A stretch of DNA of 7,671 nucleotides, taken from NCBI GenBank assembly GCA_021828085.1, contig JAKATE010000092.1:1-7671 (forward strand), written 5' to 3'. A program made the position numbers and the translations under genes. Under the pieces are notes generated by a model that worked only from the letters and a program-made list of their open reading frames with translations, was not told the DNA's origin and searched no databases. Positions 1-4,852 of the stretch are shown one piece after another (the first letter of the stretch is position 1; each line of letters starts with the position of its first letter). This stretch comes from Thermoplasmata archaeon (GTDB lineage: Archaea; Thermoplasmatota; Thermoplasmata; Lutacidiplasmatales; UBA184).

Positions 1-88
1 CCGATCTGCAGAGCGCGCCGGGCTCGACCCCCCCCTCGAGGAGGGCATCGAGGGTCCGGACCCCGAAGGAAAGGCACCCGACCGGCAT
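1..88 (-). CDS. RecA-superfamily ATPase, RadB-like, N-terminal fragment (cut by window edge)
   Basis: The 29 codons from an ATG at 88 down to base 2 stay open and run off the left edge. Residues 9-24 contain a G-V-x-x-LD-x-LL-x-GG-V-E-x-G pattern. This is the stretch that comes just before the Walker A loop in RadB, RadA and KaiC-type RecA-fold ATPases; Walker A itself would lie outside the window. The pattern starts almost at the N terminus, with no helix-hairpin-helix domain before it. This fits RadB, the small archaeal recombinase paralog thought to modulate RadA during recombinational repair, better than RadA. A KaiC-like ATPase is the main alternative. The start lies 26 bases after the rpoP stop, in the same direction, so it probably continues the operon. 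No clear Shine-Dalgarno sequence is present. The RecA-fold call is fairly firm; the RadB call is tentative. Confidence 0.55.
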   Translation of the reverse strand, partial: MPVGCLSFGVRTLDALLEGGVEPGALCRS

Positions 89-114
89 GGGGAGCGGACC
101 GGCGGGCCCCTCGC

Positions 115-249
115 CTACCGGGCCTTCAGGACCTTCTTGACGTTGGGGTGCTCCTTGTAGAAGACCTTCCCCCCGCAGTTGTCGCAGCGGACCCCGAAAA
201 GGCTCGCGTCCGAAGGGAGCGGTTCGTGGCAGCGGATGCAGCGGAACAT
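115..249 (-). CDS. rpoP: DNA-directed RNA polymerase subunit P (Rpb12-like)
   Basis: This 44-residue gene begins at the ATG at 249 and ends with TAG at 115. It encodes the small zinc-ribbon subunit of archaeal RNA polymerase (homologous to eukaryotic Rpb12), which helps hold the RpoB/RpoD/RpoL platform together. Four cysteines form the zinc site: C4-x2-C7 and C22-x2-C25. The segment GVRCDNCGGKVFYKE and the basic C terminus ending KKVLKAR match the family closely, and the length is typical. It lies 27 bases after rpl37ae in the same direction and the same reading frame, as expected for the conserved rpl37ae-rpoP pair of the archaeal exosome cluster. No obvious Shine-Dalgarno sequence precedes the ATG, so translation may depend on coupling to rpl37ae. 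Confidence 0.93.
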   Translation of the reverse strand: MFRCIRCHEPLPSDASLFGVRCDNCGGKVFYKEHPNVKKVLKAR

Positions 250-276
250 GGCCTGGGTGAAATCCCCGTCCCGGTC

Positions 277-606
277 TTAACGGTTCCCTTCGCCGGCGGC
301 GCGCCGCGGGGGACCCGGGGTGGCCCGGTCCGCGCCAGGGGAGGGGGGGCCTTCCGCCTCCCCCTCGGCCCGGGTGAGCGCGGGAGCGGGGCGGAAGACG
401 TAAGCGTCCGAGGCGAACGTGGTCGAGCAGCGTCGGCACCGGTAGATCCCGCTCGCCACCCGGCGCAGGGTCTGCGTCGAGCATTTCGGGCAGGCGTACT
501 CCACGTCCCGGGCCCGGTCCACCTCGAGCACGCGGCGGCGGACCTTGATCCCGTAGCGGGCCCCCATCCAGCCGGTCCGCCCGACCTTCTTGGTCCGCTT
601 GGACAT
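277..606 (-). CDS. rpl37ae: Ribosomal protein L37Ae (eL43), zinc-ribbon, with C-terminal extension
   Basis: This protein is a component of the large ribosomal subunit found in archaea and eukaryotes. The first ~75 residues are typical: a basic N terminus (MSKRTKKVGRTGWMGARYG), then a zinc ribbon with C39-x2-C42 and C57-x2-C60, then the conserved AFxGGAY-like region, seen here as TTFASDAYVF. From about residue 75 to 109 the protein continues as a Pro/Gly/Ala/Glu-rich tail that looks disordered and makes it longer than most family members (roughly 70-95 residues). The start is 2 bases after the rrp42 stop, which implies tight coupling in the exosome operon. The TAA stop at 277-279 is in frame with the rpoP start. 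Family assignment is secure; only the tail is unusual. Confidence 0.93.
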   Translation of the reverse strand: MSKRTKKVGRTGWMGARYGIKVRRRVLEVDRARDVEYACPKCSTQTLRRVASGIYRCRRCSTTFASDAYVFRPAPALTRAEGEAEGPPSPGADRATPGPPRRAAGEGNR

Positions 607-608
607 CC

Positions 609-1388
609 CTAGGCCCCCCGGATCACCGCGCGCAGCCGGTCCCCGTGGGCCTGGGCCCGCTCGGCGAGGTCGACGACATCCTGCGGGGAGAAGGCGCCGA
701 CCTTCCCCTTCTGCATGGCGCAGACGTTCCCGAGCTCATCCGTGGCGATGGTGAGGCGCCCCTGGGCGGCGTCCTGCTCCTCGGTCGTGGGATCGACGAG
801 GAGGGAGTCGCCGAGCCGGACGAAGGTGGTCTCGATGGGGACGTGCAGGACCTTGAGCGGGGCGTCCTCCCCCACCCCGAAGCGCTTGGCGGGCAGGGTC
901 GCCCCGGTGAGGGCGCTGCTCGCGGCGAGGAGGGCGGCGTCGATGAGGTTCCCCAGGTCGTCCAGGACGTGGATGTCCACGTAGCAGATCCAGCACTTCT
1001 CCCCGGGAACGATGCTGAGACCCGCGAGGTCCACGGCCTCGGCTGCGCGGATGGCGCGGTCCACCACCCGGGAGACTTCGATGCTCTGCAGGCTCGGCGG
1101 CCCCGGCTCGTAATCCGGGGAGGAGAGCGGGACAAGCTCGGCGTTCGTGGTGAGGACCCCCGCGTTCGGGGTGTCGCCGAAGGGGCTCCCCACCTCGAGC
1201 TTGACCCCGCAGAGGACCTTGGTGCCCCCCAGGTCCACGAGCGCGCTCCCGTCCGCGTTCCCGGCGTAGCCCCGGGTGATCTTGACCGGCCGGTATTCGT
1301 CAAGGCCGCGGCCGTCCAGCCGCCGGCCGTTCTTCGCCAGCTCGAGCAGGTGCGTCGCAAGGATCTCCGCCGCCACCTCGTCGCTCAT
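609..1388 (-). CDS. rrp42: Exosome complex component Rrp42 (non-catalytic RNase PH-like subunit)
   Basis: The 259-residue product belongs to the RNase PH family and pairs with Rrp41 in alternating order to build the hexameric ring of the archaeal exosome. Rrp42 does not carry the catalytic acid itself but supplies RNA-binding arginines and structural support. Visible signatures are the N-terminal LDGRGLDEYRPV (24-35), the TTNAELVPLSSPDYEPGPP stretch (80-98) followed by an SRVVDRAIR helix (106-114), CYVDIHVLDDLGNLIDAA (135-152), and the C-terminal LTIATDELGNVCAMQKG (212-228). Where Rrp41 has the E-D-x3-EAD-x-P active-site motif, this protein has a Gln- and Ala-rich EEQDAAQG, as expected of the inactive paralog. 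Its ATG overlaps the rrp41 stop by four bases (ATGA), and a strong GGAGGTG ribosome binding site lies inside the end of rrp41. Length is normal for the family. Confidence 0.96.
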   Translation of the reverse strand: MSDEVAAEILATHLLELAKNGRRLDGRGLDEYRPVKITRGYAGNADGSALVDLGGTKVLCGVKLEVGSPFGDTPNAGVLTTNAELVPLSSPDYEPGPPSLQSIEVSRVVDRAIRAAEAVDLAGLSIVPGEKCWICYVDIHVLDDLGNLIDAALLAASSALTGATLPAKRFGVGEDAPLKVLHVPIETTFVRLGDSLLVDPTTEEQDAAQGRLTIATDELGNVCAMQKGKVGAFSPQDVVDLAERAQAHGDRLRAVIRGA

Positions 1389-2143
1389 GCCTCCACCTCC
1401 GTCGGGGCGGGAGCCTCCAGCCGGTAGCGCGTCCGGAGCGCCTCCTTCTGCTTCTGGTAGATCTCCTGGCAGCCGCGCACGCCCAGGTCGAGGGCGCGCT
1501 TGAGCTCCTCGTGCGTCATGTGACCCTCCATCTGGAGCAGGACCAGCCGTCCGCTCCGCGGTACGAGGGCCATGGGGAGGTCCGCCTCGCCGTAGTTGTC
1601 CTCCTCCTTCTTCAGATCGAGCGCGATCTGGCCGCCGATCTTCCCCACGGCCACCGCCGGGACGAGATCGACCATGGGGATGCCGGCGTCGGCCAGGGCC
1701 ACGCTCGCGGCGACGACCCCGGCGCAGCGGGTCCCGGCGTTGGCCTGGAGCACCTCGATGTAGATGTCGATCGACGTCCGGGGGTACTCCTCCACGAAGA
1801 GCACCGACTCGAACGCCTCGCTGATGACCTTGCTGATCTCCTGGCTGCGGCGGTCCAGCCCGGGCCGCTTACGCTCGTCCACCGAGAAGGAGGCCATGTT
1901 GTAGCGGCACTGCACCACCGCCTTGTTCGGCTGCTGGAGGTGGCGGGGGTGCACCTCCCGCGGTCCGTAGACCGCGGCCAGGACCTTGTTGTCCCCCCAC
2001 TCGACCCGCGCGGAGCCGTCCGCGCGGCGCAGCACCCCCGCTTCGATGCTGAGGGGTCGCAGCTCCTCGAGGCCGCGGCCGTCGATCCGCTTGCCCTGCG
2101 CGTCCAGTAACTGAGGGACCTCTTTGGCTCCGACGCTTCCCAT
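1385..2143 (-). CDS. rrp41: Exosome complex component Rrp41 (catalytic RNase PH-like subunit)
   Basis: The 252-residue protein is the active phosphorolytic 3'-5' exoribonuclease subunit of the archaeal exosome; it degrades RNA to nucleoside diphosphates and can add tails in reverse. Family marks include RIDGRGLEELRP (19-30), the VHPRHLQ loop (65-70), the RNA-contacting pair R98-R99 in LDRRSQEIS, the phosphate-binding GTRCAG turn (137-142), and the active-site EDNYGEADLP segment (181-190), where D182 and D188 match the paired acids of RNase PH/PNPase enzymes. No key residue appears to be missing. The start is the ATG at 2143, preceded by GGAGTGA six bases upstream measured from the GGAG; this site includes the TGA stop of rrp4, so the genes are translationally linked. 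The 3' end overlaps rrp42 by four bases, suiting the 1:1 ratio of the two ring subunits. Confidence 0.97.
   Translation of the reverse strand: MGSVGAKEVPQLLDAQGKRIDGRGLEELRPLSIEAGVLRRADGSARVEWGDNKVLAAVYGPREVHPRHLQQPNKAVVQCRYNMASFSVDERKRPGLDRRSQEISKVISEAFESVLFVEEYPRTSIDIYIEVLQANAGTRCAGVVAASVALADAGIPMVDLVPAVAVGKIGGQIALDLKKEEDNYGEADLPMALVPRSGRLVLLQMEGHMTHEELKRALDLGVRGCQEIYQKQKEALRTRYRLEAPAPTEVEA
1394..1400 (-). promoter_or_regulatory. Ribosome binding site of rrp42, inside rrp41
   Basis: GGAGGTG on the minus strand is the strongest Shine-Dalgarno match in the window. It lies 5 bases before the rrp42 ATG and within the last codons of rrp41, next to the ATGA start/stop overlap. Confidence 0.75.
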
Positions 2144-2146
2144 GTT

Positions 2147-2153
2147 TCACTCC
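2147..2153 (-). promoter_or_regulatory. Ribosome binding site of rrp41, overlapping the rrp4 stop
   Basis: GGAGTGA on the minus strand; its last three bases are the TGA stop of rrp4. The GGAG core is six bases... plus the short AAC spacer region from the rrp41 ATG at 2143, which points to translational coupling of the two exosome genes. Confidence 0.65.
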
Positions 2154-3115
2154 GCTTGCTCTTCCTCGCTCAACGGCAAAGAAGCCTGAGAGGGGACCGG
2201 GGCCCGGGCCAGGAGCGCCTTCACCCGGTCGGTGAGGCCGTGACGCTGTCCCTCGTGGTCGATGATCTCGAGCACCTGGCGCACCCGGGCGATCTGCTCG
2301 GGCTCGCCCTGGACCCAGATCCTTCCGTTCTGCCCGACCACGAGACGGGTCCGGGTCTCCCCTTGGAGGAGTTGGATCATGCTCCCCCCCTTCCCGATCA
2401 CACGGGGAACCTTCGTGGGGGAGATCTCGGTGAGATAGCCCCCTTCGAGCTTGCCCAGGTTCGGGCCGTTCATCGTCACGCCGACGCGGCGGGTCTCGTC
2501 GACCCCCTCCACCCGGACGAGCACCGTGTCTCCCGGGGAGAGGTACTCGACGGTCTCCCCGTAGTCCAGCTGCCAGGGGACCCCCGAGACATGTAACGGG
2601 GTGAAGTGCGGGGCACGGATGTCGAGCAGCCAGTAAGTGGGACCCACGCCCTGGACCACCCCGATCACGAGATCGTCCTTCTGCGGGATGTACCGGCCCG
2701 CCAGGGGGATCACGCGCACGAAGGGGGGCTGCCGGCTCAGCATCCCCATCACAGAGGCGTAGAGCCTCCCGTCCTCCCGGTACGTGCCGAAACCCGGCCG
2801 GAGCTGCCCGACCTTGAGCTCCTCCCCCGGGAGCACGAGCACGCGTTCGCCGCCCCCCTCAGGACCCGGTCCCCCGCGGGGCGAGCGGCGCTCATGCCCT
2901 TCCCGGGGCCCGTAGAACTTCCGGGTGTTCGCGGGACGTTCCCGTGGACCTCCGCGACCCCGTCCGTCCCCCCGGGGACGGCCGCGGCCCTCCCGGGAAT
3001 CCCTTCCCCCGCCCGGTCCTCGGTGCTCTCTCCGTCCACGGTCCCTGCCGTGGCGTCCCTCTCTCCTTCGGCGTGGATCTTCGGCCGCGGAGGAGGGAGA
3101 CGACCCGTCTCCCAT
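2147..3115 (-). CDS. rrp4: Exosome complex RNA-binding component Rrp4 with Arg/Gly-rich N-terminal extension
   Basis: Rrp4 forms the trimeric cap on the Rrp41-Rrp42 ring and guides RNA into the pore, with a preference for poly(A)-like substrates. The conserved part begins at about residue 91 with the N-terminal beta domain (RVLVLPGEEL). An S1 domain follows at ~146-220 (DLVIGVVQGVGPTYWLLDI at its start, VGVTMNG at its end), then a KH domain at ~230-290 with the VIGKGG loop at 239-244, and a short acidic C-terminal tail. The family normally totals about 230-250 residues. Here 322 are present because residues 1-90 form a low-complexity region with about 24 Arg and 24 Gly plus many acidic residues. 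The ATG at 3115 is the only ATG before residue 123. GTG codons at residues 92 and 94 are conceivable starts but would leave a gap of over 300 bases in a compact operon. Identity is certain; the true N terminus is less so. Confidence 0.95.
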   Translation of the reverse strand: MGDGSSPSSAAEDPRRRREGRHGRDRGRREHRGPGGGRDSREGRGRPRGDGRGRGGPRERPANTRKFYGPREGHERRSPRGGPGPEGGGERVLVLPGEELKVGQLRPGFGTYREDGRLYASVMGMLSRQPPFVRVIPLAGRYIPQKDDLVIGVVQGVGPTYWLLDIRAPHFTPLHVSGVPWQLDYGETVEYLSPGDTVLVRVEGVDETRRVGVTMNGPNLGKLEGGYLTEISPTKVPRVIGKGGSMIQLLQGETRTRLVVGQNGRIWVQGEPEQIARVRQVLEIIDHEGQRHGLTDRVKALLARAPVPSQASLPLSEEEQAE

Positions 3116-3156
3116 AGAATATCGCTCTCGGTGCGGGCGCGGCGAGCCTTGACGGC

Positions 3157-3164
3157 TTATTTAA
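3157..3164 (-). promoter_or_regulatory. Possible internal TATA box ahead of rrp4
   Basis: TTAAATAA on the minus strand spans the last codon and stop of the SBDS gene. It is an AT-rich island about 46 bases before the rrp4 ATG, almost the same distance as the psmA TATA box to its ATG (44). rrp4 has no clear Shine-Dalgarno sequence, which would suit a short-leader transcript from here. The evidence is positional only, and part of the AT content is explained by the Lys codon and TAA stop. Confidence 0.3.
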
Positions 3165-3852
3165 CCATGCCGGTCTCCGCCGCGCCCTTGGTGCGCGCGC
3201 GGAGCCTCTCCGCGAGGTCCTGTTGGAGACCCCCCGGGATCTCCAGGACGCATCCGAACGAGCCGTCCGTCCCCCACTCCTCCGAAAGGACCTTCCCCGC
3301 CGCCCGGAGCTCCCCGATGATGCGCGGATAGTACTGCCCGGGGACGTGCACGCGCATCTTCACCCGTTCGAGGCGGATGGGCATGAGCGGGCGCAGGCGC
3401 TGGAGGAGCTCCTCCACCTGGGCCTCGGCGGGGCGGAAGGGGTCCACGTGGAACTTCACCTCCTCCATGGCCGCCGAGATGCGGGCGGGCGGGTGCGGGG
3501 CGTTCGTCTGGGGGTTGATCGCGTTGCGGGCGATGTAGTCGACGATCTGGCGGCGCTTCGCCTCCGCCAACGTCCGACGCTGCTCGGTGGTGACCTGGAC
3601 CTCGCCCTTCTGGATGATCTCGAGGGCGATGGCATAGACGTCGGAGGTGTGGAACTGCTTCTCCAGGAACTCCTCGGAGATCTTGTCCCCCTTGCGGGCG
3701 TCCTTGTAGATCTGGTCCTGGGCAAGATGGTCATGGAGGTCGAGGGTCTTGCCGTCCTTGATCGCCTGGACCGCAGCGGGGTCGACCAGGACCTCGAAGT
3801 GGTTGCCCCCGTGCACCAGACGGGCCACCACCGCATCCTCGACCCGGACCAT
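3157..3852 (-). CDS. Ribosome maturation protein SBDS homolog
   Basis: The archaeal SBDS (Shwachman-Bodian-Diamond syndrome protein) homolog acts in late large-subunit maturation; in eukaryotes it works with the EFL1 GTPase to release eIF6. The 231-residue product has the three usual domains: an N-terminal FYSH domain (~1-88, with EDAVVARL and GGNHFEVLVDP), a helical middle domain (~89-160, with GEVQVTTEQRR and the hallmark NAINPQTNAPHPPARI), and a C-terminal ferredoxin-like domain (~161-231). I chose the ATG at 3852 over an in-frame GTG at 3861: that GTG is itself part of a GGGGGGTG ribosome binding site six bases before the ATG, and family members begin Met-Val just before the EDA motif. 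It sits 46 bases after psmA and 41 before rrp4, its standard place in the archaeal exosome cluster. Confidence 0.96.
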   Translation of the reverse strand: MVRVEDAVVARLVHGGNHFEVLVDPAAVQAIKDGKTLDLHDHLAQDQIYKDARKGDKISEEFLEKQFHTSDVYAIALEIIQKGEVQVTTEQRRTLAEAKRRQIVDYIARNAINPQTNAPHPPARISAAMEEVKFHVDPFRPAEAQVEELLQRLRPLMPIRLERVKMRVHVPGQYYPRIIGELRAAGKVLSEEWGTDGSFGCVLEIPGGLQQDLAERLRARTKGAAETGMVK

Positions 3853-3858
3853 GCTTGG

Positions 3859-3866
3859 CACCCCCC
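3859..3866 (-). promoter_or_regulatory. Ribosome binding site of the SBDS gene
   Basis: GGGGGGTG on the minus strand, with its GGTG end 6 bases before the ATG at 3852. It contains the in-frame GTG that a start caller could mistake for the initiation codon, which is why the ATG is preferred. Confidence 0.55.
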
Positions 3867-3898
3867 GGACGCCGCGGGAGTCCCGGCCCCCTGGGGAC

Positions 3899-4645
3899 CT
3901 AGCTCCGGTTCGGCCGGTCCTTCGGGGAGAGCTTGCTCACGTAGCGCTGGACCTGGTCGGGCCCCATGCGCTGGAAGCCCTTGTCCTTCGCCACCACGCA
4001 GATCTCCACGCTGGTGAGGTTGCTCGGGTCCTCCATGGACTGCTGGAGGCCCTCGAGGGCGAGGAGGACCGCGCTGTCCTGATCGAACCCGGGCTGGAAC
4101 TTCTGCTCGAAGAGCTCCATCACGGGGGCGCGGTTGCCACCGATGGAGGAGGCCTTGAAAGAAGTGAGCGAGCCGGAAGGGTCGGTCTCGAACAGATGCA
4201 CGCCGGTGTCATCGAACCCGCCGATGAGCAGCGCGGTCCCGAAGGGCCGCACCCCCCCGAACTGCGTGTACTGCTGCTTGTAATCGCAGATGCGGCGGAC
4301 GAGCACCTCGAGGCTGATGGGCTCGCTGTAGGTGACCCGGTTGATCTGTGACTGCAGCCGCGCGTAGTCGACGAGGACCCGTGCGTCCGCCACCAGGCCC
4401 GCCGTGGCCGCGCCGATGTGCCCATCGATCTGGTGGATCTTCTCCACGCTGGAGGGCTCGGCGAGCTTCGGATTGGCGATCCTCCGGTCGGCGACGAGCA
4501 CGACGCCGTCCTTGAACACGACCCCGGCCGTGGCGGTACCGCGGCGGACCGACTCGCGCGCGTACTCCACCTGGAAGAGCCGTCCGTCCGGCGAGAACAC
4601 CGTGATGGCGCGGTCGTAGGCCATCTGGCCCGGTTGCATCTCCAT
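3899..4645 (-). CDS. psmA: Proteasome subunit alpha
   Basis: The 248-residue protein builds the outer heptameric rings of the archaeal 20S proteasome, which gate substrate entry and dock the PAN/Cdc48-type ATPases. The N terminus is nearly textbook: GQMAYDRAITVFSPDGRLFQ at residues 6-25, including the YDR gate motif (10-12), followed by VEYARESVRRG. TAGLVADARVLVDYAR (81-96) and QQYTQFGGVRPFG (~123-136) are also characteristic. K69 corresponds to the lysine that binds the HbYX tail of the ATPases. No N-terminal Thr nucleophile is expected in an alpha subunit and none is present. The length is slightly above that of the Thermoplasma protein (233) owing to a short basic C-terminal tail. The ATG at 4645 has an AAGGTG site 8 bases upstream and a TATA box about 44 bases upstream; the ATG two codons later is a weaker choice. 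It is the first gene of the minus-strand cluster. Confidence 0.97.
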   Translation of the reverse strand: MEMQPGQMAYDRAITVFSPDGRLFQVEYARESVRRGTATAGVVFKDGVVLVADRRIANPKLAEPSSVEKIHQIDGHIGAATAGLVADARVLVDYARLQSQINRVTYSEPISLEVLVRRICDYKQQYTQFGGVRPFGTALLIGGFDDTGVHLFETDPSGSLTSFKASSIGGNRAPVMELFEQKFQPGFDQDSAVLLALEGLQQSMEDPSNLTSVEICVVAKDKGFQRMGPDQVQRYVSKLSPKDRPNRS

Positions 4646-4653
4646 AGCGATTA

Positions 4654-4659
4654 CACCTT
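4654..4659 (-). promoter_or_regulatory. Ribosome binding site of psmA
   Basis: AAGGTG on the minus strand lies 8 bases before the ATG at 4645 and supports that start over the in-frame ATG at 4639. Confidence 0.6.
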
Positions 4660-4685
4660 AAGCTTCGCAGCGGACAACGCCCCCA

Positions 4686-4693
4686 TTTATAAG
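4686..4693 (-). promoter_or_regulatory. TATA box of psmA / exosome operon promoter
   Basis: On the minus strand this reads CTTATAAA within CCTTATAAATGG, a good archaeal TATA box and a striking AT-rich island in a very GC-rich spacer. It is centred about 44 bases upstream of the psmA ATG. Initiation about 25 bases downstream would leave a leader of roughly 18 bases containing the AAGGTG site. The element is nearly symmetrical (TTTATAAG on the plus strand), so it could in principle also serve plus-strand transcription. No clear purine-rich BRE is visible on either side. Confidence 0.65.
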
Positions 4694-4720
4694 GATAGTC
4701 GCGTCCGGGAGGACCGGGGA

Positions 4721-4748
4721 GCGTCGCTCTACCGGCGGAGAGCGACGC
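4721..4748. repeat. Perfect inverted repeat, 10-bp arms
   Basis: GCGTCGCTCT (4721-4730) and AGAGCGACGC (4739-4748) are exact reverse complements separated by the 8 bases ACCGGCGG. The repeat is non-coding and lies about 30 bases upstream of the psmA TATA box and about 100 bases before the DUF255 start. Operator, RNA hairpin in a leader, or chance in GC-rich DNA are all possible. Confidence 0.7.
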
Positions 4749-4752
4749 GGGT

Positions 4753-4793
4753 CCCGGGGCGCTCCCGAGAGGGCCCTCTCTCGGGTCCCCGGG
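4753..4793. repeat. Nested inverted repeat, 7 + 8 bp arms
   Basis: The outer arms CCCGGGG (4753-4759) and CCCCGGG (4787-4793) enclose the inner arms CCCGAGAG (4764-4771) and CTCTCGGG (4778-4785) around a 6-base centre. The outer and inner stems are separated by 4 bases on one side and 1 on the other. The inner part also contains a perfect 14-bp palindrome, GAGAGGGCCCTCTC (4767-4780). As RNA this would be a very stable hairpin. It follows the first inverted repeat by only 4 bases. Confidence 0.65.
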
Positions 4794-4813
4794 CCCGTCC
4801 ACAACCCCCGAAG

Positions 4814-4822
4814 CCCTTTTGA
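4814..4822 (+). promoter_or_regulatory. Weak candidate promoter element for the DUF255 gene
   Basis: CCCTTTTGA is the only T-rich stretch in the 60 bases before the DUF255 ATG at 4853, and a purine-containing CCGAAG precedes it. Initiation about 25 bases on would give a nearly leaderless transcript, consistent with the lack of a Shine-Dalgarno sequence. The match to an archaeal TATA box is poor. Confidence 0.22.
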
Positions 4823-4852
4823 CAGCGACCCGCCCCCCCGGCCGAGCTTCCC

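Larger units (their letters stand above)
4646..4852. other. Divergent intergenic region between psmA and the DUF255 gene
   Basis: This 207-base non-coding spacer separates two divergently transcribed genes. It holds the psmA ribosome binding site and TATA box near its left end, two GC-rich inverted repeats in the middle (4721-4748 and 4753-4793), and a weak T-rich stretch (CCCTTTTGA, around 4814-4822) about 30-40 bases before the DUF255 gene. I see no convincing small gene in it. Confidence 0.7.

Noticed and set aside
28..40. 13-base string CCCCCCCCTCGAG also present at 6980-6992
   Set aside because: One copy is in a coding region and the other in a short gap. A C-run next to CTCGAG is likely by chance at this base composition, so I do not call it a repeat element or attachment site.
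645..1427. Long plus-strand frame antisense to rrp42
   Set aside because: It mirrors a clearly real gene on the other strand; long antisense frames are expected in DNA this GC-rich, and the product resembles no family.
3853..3898. Possible terminator between psmA and the SBDS gene
   Set aside because: Only very short stems (4 bp) and no T-tract on the minus strand; the gap is better read as an operon spacer with a ribosome binding site.
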